64,000 nucleotides of DNA from the NCBI RefSeq assembly GCF_001678845.1, contig NZ_MAIQ01000004.1, forward strand, positions 186,001-250,000. The letters are read 5' to 3'. Position numbers and translations under genes: made by a program. Within the stretch, counting starts at the first letter, position 1. Each line of letters starts with the position of its first letter. Positions 8,442 through 17,906 of the stretch are shown here, piece after piece. The DNA comes from Christensenella intestinihominis. GTDB taxonomy: Bacteria; Bacillota; Clostridia; Christensenellales; Christensenellaceae. The notes beneath the pieces are model-generated. The model saw only the letters and a list, made by a program, of their open reading frames with translations, did no database searches and was not told where the DNA came from.

Positions 8442-9113
8442 TCAGTTAAACTTGGGGATATTCCCGATGACCGGCACATCCATAATTTCCGTAATGCTGT
8501 CCACGTCCTTGACCGTGTCGTCGAGGATATATCGCAGCACCGCGATAATGAGCCCTATAATCAGCCCAACCAGGGCCGCGACCGCCGTATTCAGCATCAC
8601 ATTCGGGCTTGAGGGCGCGTTCGGGACGGTCGCATAGTCGATCACCTGTACGTTATCCATCTTCATGATGTTCGTTACTTCCTGCTGGAATACGTCCACA
8701 AGCGTGTTGGCAACCTCCTGCGCAAACTGCGGCGAGGTATCCGTCACGGAAATATTAATGATATCCGTATCAGATTTCGCGCTGACTGCGATCATTTGGG
8801 AAAGGTCCTTCTTCCCGGTGTCAATGTTGAGCTTGTCTTCCACCTGTGACAGCACTTTTTCCGACTTGCACAGCACGCTGTATGAATTAACCAGCTTGGT
8901 GTTCAGGTTGTAATCGTTGATTGTCATCTGGCTTCCCGTTTCGCTGCCCGTATTCGTGGAGCTCACGATCATCATCGCGGTTGCCTCATATTTTTTGTCG
9001 ATCACATATTCGGAGACAAAATATCCCGCTATCCCCGCCAGTATTGTGAGCGCCACCACAATGATCCAACTCTTTTTGAGCATTTTCCCGACATCGCGAA
9101 TTGTAAATTCCAT
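8442..9113 (-). CDS. CpsC-like Wzz-family chain-length / kinase adaptor protein
   Basis: It has two membrane segments (about residues 18-38 and 172-195) enclosing an extracellular loop, the usual layout of Gram-positive CpsC or CapA. It activates the partner tyrosine kinase and influences chain length. A Wzz-type N-terminal motif is present (FTIRDVGKMLKKSW). The ATG at 9113 is preferred to a TTG six bases upstream because GAGGAG lies at suitable distance. It lies between the CpsB phosphatase and CpsD kinase genes, matching the conserved cpsBCD order. Confidence 0.92.
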   Translation of the reverse strand: MEFTIRDVGKMLKKSWIIVVALTILAGIAGYFVSEYVIDKKYEATAMMIVSSTNTGSETGSQMTINDYNLNTKLVNSYSVLCKSEKVLSQVEDKLNIDTGKKDLSQMIAVSAKSDTDIINISVTDTSPQFAQEVANTLVDVFQQEVTNIMKMDNVQVIDYATVPNAPSSPNVMLNTAVAALVGLIIGLIIAVLRYILDDTVKDVDSITEIMDVPVIGNIPKFN

Positions 9114-9135
9114 TTGCAAATTCTCCTCTGTTTTT

Positions 9136-9834
9136 CTATTCCGTTAAACTTTTATTATTCTCCAATAATTGATCCATCAAATCCTGCCCATACCGTTTCC
9201 GGCATTCCGTAAGGCTGTCTTTCATGAGCGGTGCCCGCCTGCCCGCCGAATGCGCGTCCGTTCCGATAAAATCCACATACCCCTTTTTAAAGAGTTTGCG
9301 CGCTGTTTTCTGCGCTGTTTTTCCGTAAAGGCCCGTAAGGCTGCCCGCATTGACCTGGAACAGCATACCGCTGTTTTTCCACGTATCGCACATTTCAAAA
9401 TCTTTTTTCAGGTAAAGATACCGCTCCGGATGGGCCAGAATGGGCTGCAGTCCCGTGATGCGCAGCAGGTAGAGCACCTCTTCCATGCATCTTGGAACCC
9501 GTTCAAATCCCGTTTCAATGAGGATATGCCTTCCGCCGTTCAGCGCCAGGCGCTCCGGATGTTCGTAATCTAAAAAGGCTTCGTTTACATACACTTCAAA
9601 GCCCTGGTAAAGCCGGAGGGATATGCCGCGGTGATCAAGCTGCCGCTGCAATTCTTCCCTTTGCCGGTTCGCTTCCGGTATCAATTCATCATATCCCGAA
9701 ATCGCATGCGGTGTGCAGACAATACGTTCGATTCCTTCGGAAACGGCAATTCCGGCCATTTCGATGCTGGTTTCGATGTCGTCCGCGCCATCGTCGATAT
9801 AAGGGATGATGTGGGAGTGGAGGTCTGTAATCAT
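9136..9834 (-). CDS. CpsB-type PHP-domain protein tyrosine phosphatase
   Basis: Manganese-dependent phosphatase that dephosphorylates the CpsD kinase. PHP metal-binding motifs are clear: DLHSHIIPYIDDGADD near the N-terminus, HPERYLYL in the middle and GTDAHSAGRR near the end. Length of 232 residues is normal for the family. The start at 9834 is chosen because the protein then begins MITDLHSHI as in relatives and its ATG overlaps the stop of the upstream aminotransferase gene as ATGA (9831-9834), a coupling used repeatedly in this operon. A longer reading frame back to 9957 adds unrelated residues. Confidence 0.94.
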   Translation of the reverse strand: MITDLHSHIIPYIDDGADDIETSIEMAGIAVSEGIERIVCTPHAISGYDELIPEANRQREELQRQLDHRGISLRLYQGFEVYVNEAFLDYEHPERLALNGGRHILIETGFERVPRCMEEVLYLLRITGLQPILAHPERYLYLKKDFEMCDTWKNSGMLFQVNAGSLTGLYGKTAQKTARKLFKKGYVDFIGTDAHSAGRRAPLMKDSLTECRKRYGQDLMDQLLENNKSLTE

Positions 9835-10970
9835 TTTTTCATTTTTCCTATATATTGTATTATTATCTTCGCAATTTGTTCCACAGTGTCTTCCCGCAGG
9901 TATGGATGCATGGGAAGCGATAAAACCCTGCCGCATAATTCTTCCGTAACAGGGCATCTCGCCTGGGGCAGGTTTTCAAAGGCCTTCTGCTTATGCAGCG
10001 GTTTCGGATAAAAAATCATGGCAGGAATTCCCTGTTCCTTTAAATACCGCTGCAGGCTGTCCCGCTGTATCTGCGACTCCAGCATAATCGTATATTGGGC
10101 CCAACTGGAATAAAAGCCGGATTTGATCTTGGGGATTTTGACCGCATCTTTCAGCAGGGCAGAATAAGTATCTGCCACAGAGTTGACCTGCTCCAGTTCG
10201 TAATCCCGGAACGCTTGAAGCTTCACTTGCAAAATCGCCGCTTGCAGGCTGTCCAATCGTGAATTTATTCCAATCCTTATATTGTCGTACTTATCCGACG
10301 GGCTTTTCCCGTGAACACGTAACGATTTTACGATTTCTACACATTCGTCATGATCAGTAAATACCGCACCGCCATCTCCGTAACAGCCAAGGGGCTTGGA
10401 AGGGAAAAACGACGTGGCGGCAATATCGCCAAAACTGCCGGCCTTTTGACTGCCAATACGCCCGCCAAATCCCTGTGCTGCATCTTCCAGCAGCTTAAGA
10501 CCATATTTTTCACAAAGCGGACGAATGGCCGCATAATCCGCGGGCTGTCCGAAAAGGTCTACGGAAATTACGGCCTTTGGCTTTCCCTTGCCTTCTCTTT
10601 TTGCCTGCTTTACCGCACGTTCCAGCGCAGCTGCATCCATATTAAAAGTGTCCGCATCCACGTCCACGAAAACAGGCGTTGCTCCCACAAGCGCAATGAC
10701 CTCCGCCGACGCGAAAAAGCTGAAATCCGAAACAAAAACCAGATCGCCGGGGCCGATATCCCAGGCCATCAGCGCCAATTGCAGGGCATCCGTCCCGTTT
10801 CCGCAGGAAATGCAGTATTTAACGCCCGCATAATCCGCCAGCTGCTGTTCCAGTTCCGCAACAGGCGTTCCCATGATATAGCGGCTGCTTTCGAGCACGC
10901 CGGCAACCGCCGCGTCGATTTTGGGTTTCAATTTTTGGTATTGTGCTTTTAAATCTCGAAATTCCATCAT
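9831..10970 (-). CDS. DegT/DnrJ/EryC1 family sugar aminotransferase (WbpE/WlbC-like)
   Basis: PLP-dependent transfer of an amino group to a keto-sugar nucleotide. The PLP lysine is Lys192 in FFPSKPLGCYGDGG, and the LEDAAQGFG aspartate pairs with the cofactor ring. With the neighbouring Gfo/Idh oxidoreductase and acetyltransferase it matches the set that converts UDP-GlcNAcA to UDP-GlcNAc3NAcA, where this enzyme makes the 3-amino intermediate. The gene starts directly after the oxidoreductase stop codon. Assignment to the C3 position rests on context and general similarity, not on a specificity motif. Confidence 0.88.
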   Translation of the reverse strand: MMEFRDLKAQYQKLKPKIDAAVAGVLESSRYIMGTPVAELEQQLADYAGVKYCISCGNGTDALQLALMAWDIGPGDLVFVSDFSFFASAEVIALVGATPVFVDVDADTFNMDAAALERAVKQAKREGKGKPKAVISVDLFGQPADYAAIRPLCEKYGLKLLEDAAQGFGGRIGSQKAGSFGDIAATSFFPSKPLGCYGDGGAVFTDHDECVEIVKSLRVHGKSPSDKYDNIRIGINSRLDSLQAAILQVKLQAFRDYELEQVNSVADTYSALLKDAVKIPKIKSGFYSSWAQYTIMLESQIQRDSLQRYLKEQGIPAMIFYPKPLHKQKAFENLPQARCPVTEELCGRVLSLPMHPYLREDTVEQIAKIIIQYIGKMKK

Positions 10971-12050
10971 TTATTTACCAAATTCTTTGGCCATATCCAT
11001 TGTCGAAAAATGATCTAAGGGTAATTTGATAGGCTTCCCCTCTTTCTGGCTCTTATAGATCGCAAGTACAAGTTCAAGAGCATTTTTACCGGCAACAGCA
11101 TCAACATAAGGCCTTCGGTCTTTTTCAATGGCATCAATCATATCGGCATAAAGACTTGTATGCCCATTGCCATATACGTTGCTCGTTACTTCCTGCAGCT
11201 GTTTATTCCGGTCGTCTTCTTTTTCTCCATCGGCAAATTCCCACACGTCAATGTTGTTGGTGGATTTTCCTCCAATTTTTACCGTTCCTTTTTCACCAAA
11301 TAGATATAAGGTCTCTTCGAGATTCTGCGGATAAACATTGGTTGTTCCCTCGATGGTTGCAATTGCTCCGTTTTTAAATTTAACTACCGCAAGCCCGACA
11401 TCTTCGGCTTCCAGATAGCGGTGGAACCGCTGCCGCGTCTGTCCATATACCTCTTCTATTTCATTTCCCATCATCCAACGCAGCAAATCAATTCCATGGA
11501 TGCACTGGTTCATCAGCGCGCCGCCGTCCTGCTTCCATGTGCCGCGCCACTTTGCCTGGTCATAATAACCTTTGTTCCTGTTCCAGCGCACATGGATCGA
11601 ACCATGCGATAATTTTCCAAAGCGTCCTGCTTCAAGCGCCTTCCTTGTTTCCTGCACCGCCAGGTTAAACCGGTTTTGATGGCAGGCTGCTACCTTGACA
11701 TTTTTTTCTTGTGCCCGTTGAATGATTTTTTCTGCATCCGCTATGCTCATCGCAATCGGTTTTTCAATAATTGTGTGAACTCCATGATTGATGTATTCTA
11801 ACGCAATTTCAGCATGTTTTCCGCTTTCTGTCGCGATCGCTGCCAATTCGGGTTGTTCTTTCGCAAGCATTTCCTTATAATCCGTATACCGATGAATTCC
11901 CTTATCTTCCGCCATTGCGGAATGCTTCAGCAACTCTTCCATATGCTCGGGGACAATATCGCATACCGCTACAAGTTCCAATTTGTTATTTTGAACTGCT
12001 TTTATATGATTGACTGCAATTCTGCCGCAGCCGATTAACGCATATTTCAT
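10971..12050 (-). CDS. Gfo/Idh/MocA family UDP-sugar 3-dehydrogenase (WbpB/WlbA-like)
   Basis: NAD-dependent oxidoreductase. The N-terminal Rossmann domain begins MKYALIGCGRIAVNHIKAV, and the family motif EKPIAMS is present. WlbA/WbpB oxidise C3 of UDP-GlcNAcA, giving the keto sugar for the aminotransferase encoded next. The length (359) is close to WlbA. The start overlaps the acetyltransferase stop as ATGA (12047-12050), so these genes are tightly coupled. The role in the pathway is inferred from the co-occurrence of all four expected enzyme types. Confidence 0.88.
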   Translation of the reverse strand: MKYALIGCGRIAVNHIKAVQNNKLELVAVCDIVPEHMEELLKHSAMAEDKGIHRYTDYKEMLAKEQPELAAIATESGKHAEIALEYINHGVHTIIEKPIAMSIADAEKIIQRAQEKNVKVAACHQNRFNLAVQETRKALEAGRFGKLSHGSIHVRWNRNKGYYDQAKWRGTWKQDGGALMNQCIHGIDLLRWMMGNEIEEVYGQTRQRFHRYLEAEDVGLAVVKFKNGAIATIEGTTNVYPQNLEETLYLFGEKGTVKIGGKSTNNIDVWEFADGEKEDDRNKQLQEVTSNVYGNGHTSLYADMIDAIEKDRRPYVDAVAGKNALELVLAIYKSQKEGKPIKLPLDHFSTMDMAKEFGK

Positions 12051-12943
12051 TTACCGGCCTCCTCTTTCCTTTTTGCCGGGTTTCCCATCACAACCTGGTT
12101 GGCTGGAATGCTCTTTGTCACGACACTTCCCATACCAATAAGGGTATTCTCACCGATTGTAATGCGATTTCTTAATGTCGCATTGAGTCCAATATAAACA
12201 TTGTCCTCCAAAATGCAAAATCCACCAAGGATTGTCCCAGCGACAAGCGTAACATTTTTTCCGCACTGGACGTCGTGCCCGATGTGCACATGATCGTCTG
12301 TTTTGGTATGTTCACCCAGCACGGTATCTCCTCCCATACCCCTGCACACAGTCGTAATTGCTCCTACTTCTACATAATCTTTTAAGATCGCCCTTCCCAA
12401 GCTATAGGTGCGCATATAATTTCCATTTTGATCCTTATACATAGAAAAACTCCAGGAACCAACGATTGCGTTCTCTTTTACAACACAATTCTTCCCGATT
12501 ATGGAATTTTTTATTTTAGCGCCGCTCAGAATAACCGAATTATCCCCGATGGAAACATCGTGGCCAATAACCACCCCCGGTTCAATCAGTATGTTTTTCC
12601 CAAGGCTCACATTTTCACCAATTGTATAGCCTTCCTCCGTCAGTCTGTATTTCCGCGTTCGATCTGCAAGGCTTCTTTTTTCATGCAACTGCCGCGCAAC
12701 CTCACCATAGGCCCTCGCCGGATCGTCTGTTTCTATCAGGCAATGTTCTTTTTTCAATTCCTGTGGAAATACCGTTCCTGTTTCCACAAAAACCAAGCAA
12801 TTTTGAACCGTATCCAGATTACCGAGCAGCGTCCCTAATTTTTTGCCGACGAACAGAACCGTATTGCTGACCGGCTTTGCAATATAGGAAGCGCCGTTTA
12901 TCTCAAAATGATAGTTTTTATCATAATCATGGGCCGAAATCAT
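12047..12943 (-). CDS. Left-handed beta-helix N-acetyltransferase with LpxD-like N-terminal domain
   Basis: The C-terminal 190 residues show hexapeptide repeats (VSLGKNILIEPGVVIGHDVSIGDN and so on) typical of trimeric acyltransferases, ending with the usual VMGNPAK motif. The catalytic histidine is probably in the HIGHDV stretch. The first 100 residues resemble the uridine-binding N-terminal domain of LpxD rather than the short lead of WbpD. In this operon its likely job is acetylation of the 3-amino group of UDP-GlcNAc3NA, the WbpD/WlbB step. A different acyl donor or acceptor cannot be excluded given the LpxD-like front domain. Confidence 0.85.
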   Translation of the reverse strand: MISAHDYDKNYHFEINGASYIAKPVSNTVLFVGKKLGTLLGNLDTVQNCLVFVETGTVFPQELKKEHCLIETDDPARAYGEVARQLHEKRSLADRTRKYRLTEEGYTIGENVSLGKNILIEPGVVIGHDVSIGDNSVILSGAKIKNSIIGKNCVVKENAIVGSWSFSMYKDQNGNYMRTYSLGRAILKDYVEVGAITTVCRGMGGDTVLGEHTKTDDHVHIGHDVQCGKNVTLVAGTILGGFCILEDNVYIGLNATLRNRITIGENTLIGMGSVVTKSIPANQVVMGNPAKRKEEAGK

Positions 12944-12963
12944 ATTCCCCTCCGCCTAAACAA

Positions 12964-14268
12964 CTATAGTACTTCAATGTTGTCTCTTGCCTTGATATCC
13001 TTCATTACATTCTTGGTATCGAAAATTGCTTTTGCATATTTCTGCACCAGTTCATAATCCACATTTGTATGCGCAGTTGTAATTAAAACCAAATCCATTT
13101 TTCCCAATACATCTTTTGTTAATTCAGGTATGCTTTCCATTCCTGTCTTAATTTTGGGAACCCATGGATCGTAATAGCTTACTATGGCTCCTTCACGTTG
13201 CAATACGTCAATGACACGCAATGCCGGGCTTTCCCGGCAGTCGTCGATATCCTGTTTATACGCAACCCCAAGCACAAGGATTTGTGCGCCGCCCATAGCT
13301 TTTTTGTGACGGTTCAAAATTTTGGATGCCCGCATCACGCAATATTCCGGCATCCTGTCGTTAATCATCATCGAACTTTCAATCATGGAAGTGTGGAAGC
13401 CATATTCCCGCGCCTTCCACGAAAGATAATATGGGTCAAGCGGGATACAGTGCCCTCCCAATCCCGGTCCCGGATAGAACGCCTGGAACCCATACGGTTT
13501 GGTCTTGGCCGCATCGATTACTTCCCAAATATTAATTCCCATACGGTCACAAAGCATCGTTAACTCGTTGATTAGACCGATATTGACATTTCGATACGTA
13601 TTCTCTAATATTTTTTCCATTTCGGCCACAGCCGGGCAGGATACCTCTTTTACCTCGCCGTCAAGAACGGCCCGGTACATAGCGGCAATCACTTCTGTCG
13701 CATCCTGCCCAATGCCCCCAACCACTTTGGGCGTATTTTTCGTTTTGTAGATCAGGTTACCGGGGTCAACCCGCTCGGGCGAGAAGCCAAGATAAAAATC
13801 TTGTCCGCACACCAGGCCCGATCCTTCTTCCAGAATCGGCTTTAACAGCTCTTCCGTTGTTCCCGGATAGGTTGTTGATTCCAGCACTACAATGGTTTCT
13901 TCTGTCAAATATTTGGCAATCTCCTTTGCGGATGCTTCCACATAACTGATATCCGGCTGCTGGTGCTCGTCAAGGGGCGTCGGTACACAAATCGCAACAA
14001 AATCTACATTTTTGATGAAAGAAAAATCAGTTGTTGCCAAAAGGATTTCAGATTGCACCAAGGATTTTAAATCGCCTTCGACAACATCTCCAATATAATT
14101 CCGTCCCTGATTGACCATCTCCACCTTCTGCGGCTGTATATCAAATCCAATTGTTTTAAATCCTGCTTTTGCCTTTTCGACAGCAAGCGGAAGGCCAACA
14201 TACCCAAGGCCGATTACACCTACCTTGATTTCCTTGTTTGCAATTTTATTTAATAACTTTTGCTTCAT
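12964..14268 (-). CDS. UDP-N-acetylglucosamine/mannosamine 6-dehydrogenase (WbpA/WecC-like)
   Basis: NAD-dependent four-electron oxidation of a UDP-HexNAc to the uronic acid. Visible features are the Rossmann motif GVIGLGYVGLPLA, the STTYPGTTEELL substrate region and the catalytic Cys274 in GPGLGGHCIPLDP. Length of 434 is typical for the family. Placed ahead of WbpD-, WbpB- and WbpE-like genes, it would make UDP-GlcNAcA as the first committed step. Its start lies inside the 3' end of the Wzy gene (23-base overlap). Confidence 0.92.
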   Translation of the reverse strand: MKQKLLNKIANKEIKVGVIGLGYVGLPLAVEKAKAGFKTIGFDIQPQKVEMVNQGRNYIGDVVEGDLKSLVQSEILLATTDFSFIKNVDFVAICVPTPLDEHQQPDISYVEASAKEIAKYLTEETIVVLESTTYPGTTEELLKPILEEGSGLVCGQDFYLGFSPERVDPGNLIYKTKNTPKVVGGIGQDATEVIAAMYRAVLDGEVKEVSCPAVAEMEKILENTYRNVNIGLINELTMLCDRMGINIWEVIDAAKTKPYGFQAFYPGPGLGGHCIPLDPYYLSWKAREYGFHTSMIESSMMINDRMPEYCVMRASKILNRHKKAMGGAQILVLGVAYKQDIDDCRESPALRVIDVLQREGAIVSYYDPWVPKIKTGMESIPELTKDVLGKMDLVLITTAHTNVDYELVQKYAKAIFDTKNVMKDIKARDNIEVL

Positions 14269-15514
14269 GTCTTATCCATTTCCTGTTCTTGTTTTTCTGG
14301 AGATGCAGAACCGAGACCATTAACCCTATTGCGATCCATAAATTACTTGTCGTCAGATAGCTTCCTGAAATCTGAAGCCTGACTAAGGTCGTCACCCAAA
14401 ACATGCAATAAATGATATTAAAATCCTTGCTCTGTAAAATCGTGGCTTTTTTCACCGACAATATAAGGCAATAAAACAATACAAAAAACACCACAATTGC
14501 CGGAATAACTCCGAATTGTATTGTGAATTCTAATTCCATATTATGTGCGTAACTTCCAAATATTACATTTGGATCAGTGGATGTTGTCATTAAAAATCTG
14601 TCGCCCAGCAATCCCCGGAACTTCAAAGGGTCTTCTGCAATCGCAAAAAATGCTTTGTCATAGTATACGTTTCTTCCGCTCAGATCAAGCAAATCATCAT
14701 AGTATAGCAGCTTTAGAGTTCGCGAACTGGGCATTGCGCTATATAATGCATATAAGATTCTATCCATATAATACAGAAGGATAAACACGCCGAATGCGAT
14801 GACTGCAAGTACCACGATCGTCTTGAAAAGGCCCATTTCCTTGAACTTCATCACCAGGATGGCCGCTATATAGATTACACTGCACAAAAAGGCCGCGCGG
14901 GCTCCCATCAAAAGAATACTGATCATCAAAATAATTGCCCATAGCCAATTTATATATTCTTTTTTTAGTAACGCATAAGACAGCGCAACACATGTGGGTA
15001 TCAAAATATTGTAGGAAAACCCCATGTATTCCAACGGCTCTAGCCCAACCCACGCAGCAATACAAACGTATATTAATGAAATATAAATATACGGTTTCAG
15101 GCACCGCAATAATTCCGAATAATCCGTAACATATCTTGCAAAAAAATAGGCCGGCAATATCCGCGAAAATAGATTTAATATATAGTCTTGCAATACCAAC
15201 TTAACTTTTGGCTCGACTATTAAACTAATTCCTATAAGGATTACAAATGCCAAAGTGATAAAAATAATATCAAGCTTGATTTCATTTCTTAATATATAGA
15301 AAATGATATAAGCGGCCAGACAGATATACAATACCATTCTGACTCTTGTATAAAACACCAGCGTTTCTGCAGAAAAAAATTGTTTTTCTAATAACCTGAT
15401 TATTTCTATAACAATCTCTATATTAATAAAAAAAGCAAATATCGGATAAAATATTTTTCTCTCACTTCGAATCGTTTCAGAGGCCCCCGATCGAAGGACT
15501 GTTTCATTATACAT
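14246..15514 (-). CDS. Wzy-like O-antigen/capsule polymerase
   Basis: Integral membrane protein with about ten hydrophobic segments and one larger loop between residues of about 240 and 330, the arrangement of O-antigen ligase/polymerase family members. Sequence identity in this family is low, so the assignment rests on topology and on its place between the flippase and sugar genes. It would join repeat units on the outer membrane face. Base composition is clearly AT-richer than in genes at the ends of the operon. Confidence 0.82.
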   Translation of the reverse strand: MYNETVLRSGASETIRSERKIFYPIFAFFINIEIVIEIIRLLEKQFFSAETLVFYTRVRMVLYICLAAYIIFYILRNEIKLDIIFITLAFVILIGISLIVEPKVKLVLQDYILNLFSRILPAYFFARYVTDYSELLRCLKPYIYISLIYVCIAAWVGLEPLEYMGFSYNILIPTCVALSYALLKKEYINWLWAIILMISILLMGARAAFLCSVIYIAAILVMKFKEMGLFKTIVVLAVIAFGVFILLYYMDRILYALYSAMPSSRTLKLLYYDDLLDLSGRNVYYDKAFFAIAEDPLKFRGLLGDRFLMTTSTDPNVIFGSYAHNMELEFTIQFGVIPAIVVFFVLFYCLILSVKKATILQSKDFNIIYCMFWVTTLVRLQISGSYLTTSNLWIAIGLMVSVLHLQKNKNRKWIRHEAKVIK

Positions 15515-16724
15515 TTGCCAACTCCATCTTGCGTATTCCCCGATGCCCTATAATGTACAATAATATTAATCTTATAAGGCTTGCGCTAATTGCCGCGTAG
15601 CAGAATCCCGTCAACCCATAGTTAAGCAGGGCCAGCAACCCTCCGCCTACATAAATAAGCCCATATATAACCTGGATTACTATTTGCCAATAAGTCTGTG
15701 CATACTGCAATACTGCAGGCTGCGTGATATTTCCGGTTACACTGATAATGGCGGCTAAATTTGCCAAGGCAATATAGGGCCCTGCCTGTTCCATCAGTGT
15801 TGGATATAATAGCCCTGTAAACCACGGGGAAATCCAGAATGCAAATACATAAAATGCACCCGATAATATTAATACTGTAATATTTATCTTCCAGAAGCGC
15901 TTCTTAGACATCTTAAAATCTTTCTGAGCATAATATCCCAATAAAACGCCTGCAATGGGAACCATAACGACCCCAAGGCTCTTCCCGAAAAAAGACGCCA
16001 CCGTATAGGCTGAAACCGAATCTGCTCCTAATACAGGATAAATCAGTAACCGGTCCAGGTACTGGATAAGGTTGGCAATGAGCGTGGTCCCAATCAAAAT
16101 CATGAACTTGTTAAAGGAAGTTTTAAATAGCTCTGTCTTCTTGCACGGTTCCTTTACTAATGAAGTCGTGGTCAGAATGTAAATACTCGCGGCAATTTCC
16201 CCCAGCGCGAAAGACAGCGGCCATACTCCGGTTTGAATCGTAATAAAAATCCCCAGCAAATAACCGCCACACATAATGACGTTGCTTATTAACAATTTTT
16301 TAAAATTCAGTATCAACCGGTAGGCTACAACATAATACGCGCGCAGCGTACCAAATAGCACATAAATAATCAGCGCGCTAAAAGTTGCCCCGTCAATAGA
16401 GCTATTAAAAAAGGCTGCTGCAATAATGGCTGCAATGGATGCGCTAATAAGGGCAAAGATCACCAACAGATTAAAATCCCCGGTGACATTTTTGTCCAAA
16501 TATTCTTTATTCTGGATCAATCGAACATTATTTAAACTATTTCCTAATGTTACAATAATAATATTCATGATTCCCATGATCGTCAGAATCGTACCATATT
16601 CAAGGTCTGAGTACCGGCTGGCAAGAAGAGGATAAATGACTATTTGCAGCATAATAGTCAAAATTCCAGAGGCAATGATATTAATGCCAAAATCCGCTAC
16701 TATTTTTTTCTTTCTCTGCTTCAC
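15507..16724 (-). CDS. Wzx-like polysaccharide flippase
   Basis: Multi-spanning membrane protein of 405 residues with about 12 hydrophobic segments and the N-terminal pattern of MATE/polysaccharide-transport family flippases (FGINIIASGILTIMLQIVIYPLLASRYS). It would move undecaprenyl-linked repeat units across the membrane. It overlaps the Wzy gene by 8 bases. AT-rich like its neighbours. Confidence 0.88.
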   Translation of the reverse strand: MKQRKKKIVADFGINIIASGILTIMLQIVIYPLLASRYSDLEYGTILTIMGIMNIIIVTLGNSLNNVRLIQNKEYLDKNVTGDFNLLVIFALISASIAAIIAAAFFNSSIDGATFSALIIYVLFGTLRAYYVVAYRLILNFKKLLISNVIMCGGYLLGIFITIQTGVWPLSFALGEIAASIYILTTTSLVKEPCKKTELFKTSFNKFMILIGTTLIANLIQYLDRLLIYPVLGADSVSAYTVASFFGKSLGVVMVPIAGVLLGYYAQKDFKMSKKRFWKINITVLILSGAFYVFAFWISPWFTGLLYPTLMEQAGPYIALANLAAIISVTGNITQPAVLQYAQTYWQIVIQVIYGLIYVGGGLLALLNYGLTGFCYAAISASLIRLILLYIIGHRGIRKMELANV

Positions 16725-16739
16725 TTTTAACCAATATCC

Positions 16740-17906
16740 TTATTCATACAGGCGAGCTGCTAATTTTCTATAATCCAACAAATCACGCGCTATTACATAG
16801 GAAGCTTCGCTCATTGCTTTCAGGCATTCCGGCTTATCCGCAATCTCTTCAAAAGCGTCCTGTATATCTTGTGCGTTTTCTACAAAAAAGCCGTTATTTT
16901 TTACATATACTTCATGACTTTTATAAGGGAACAGCATAACGGGGCAGCCACAGCACAAGGCATTTTGCATTGTTGCAGATTGGCTTCCCGGCTGCAGGTA
17001 AATATCCGCAGCACATAAATATTCGTGCAGTTCGTCGCTGCTTTTCCACCCCAAATAGAGTATTCTTGAATCGTTGTTAATAATTGGCATTACCTTTTTT
17101 TCCACATCTTCAGTAAAGGAACCAATGATGAATAGTCGAAATCTTGAATCCTGCACCTTCTCGAAAGCTTCTAATATATCGAGCGTACGTTTCTTTCCAT
17201 CCATTTTTCCCGAATGAACCATGACAATATTGTCTTCGTTTAATTTGTATTTTTCACGGAACTTTGTCCGGATATTTTCCCTTTCATCCGATTCAACGAT
17301 ATAGCCGCCCAGCGGGTAAAATTCCATCAACTGTTCCGGAACCCCATATAAGTCCTTGGTAAATTCGCCGCTTTCCCGGGAGACATAGAAAAAGCGATCG
17401 AAATAAGGCAAATTTTTCCGAATACGCCGCTTGTAAATTCCTCGATTCAAAATTTTTTCAGTTAATAAAAAATGCGCGCTATTATTATAATCTGCATGGC
17501 TTTCTACATATAGGCGCACATCCGGATTTTTCTTTTTATAGCGTACTGCTGAGTCGGTATCTTTTCCTTGTGGGTCATGAACAAATATAACGTCGGGTTT
17601 TTCGCGGCAAATTATTTCATAAACCCCTCTATGCGAACCAATTCTGCGGTTGATAACACTCGGAAGTTTATACTTATCTTTTACACGATACAGCTTGACT
17701 CCATTTTCCAATAAAGCTATATCGTCATTCATATATTTCTCTGTCTCGGCAAATTTTTTAAACTCTTTTTCTATTCGTTTACAGGCAATTACAACCGCTT
17801 CATGCCCATCTTTAACATTTTGCTCCGGCAAGCAATTTTCTTGATAGCTCCAACTTGGGAAAAAAGGATTGGCGTTTAAACACAAATAGCATACTTTCAT
17901 TTTCAT
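16740..17906 (-). CDS. GT4-like glycosyltransferase
   Basis: Two-domain GT-B enzyme. The C-terminal nucleotide-sugar domain has the HSGKMDGKKRTLDILEAF stretch and a later QPGSQSATMQNAL loop in place of the usual E-x7-E region. Donor and acceptor are not predictable. The stop of the preceding glf gene overlaps the first ATG (TAATG). A second ATG two codons on (17900) has a better distance to the GGAGGAG ribosome site, so the protein may be 386 residues. Confidence 0.85.
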   Translation of the reverse strand: MKMKVCYLCLNANPFFPSWSYQENCLPEQNVKDGHEAVVIACKRIEKEFKKFAETEKYMNDDIALLENGVKLYRVKDKYKLPSVINRRIGSHRGVYEIICREKPDVIFVHDPQGKDTDSAVRYKKKNPDVRLYVESHADYNNSAHFLLTEKILNRGIYKRRIRKNLPYFDRFFYVSRESGEFTKDLYGVPEQLMEFYPLGGYIVESDERENIRTKFREKYKLNEDNIVMVHSGKMDGKKRTLDILEAFEKVQDSRFRLFIIGSFTEDVEKKVMPIINNDSRILYLGWKSSDELHEYLCAADIYLQPGSQSATMQNALCCGCPVMLFPYKSHEVYVKNNGFFVENAQDIQDAFEEIADKPECLKAMSEASYVIARDLLDYRKLAARLYE

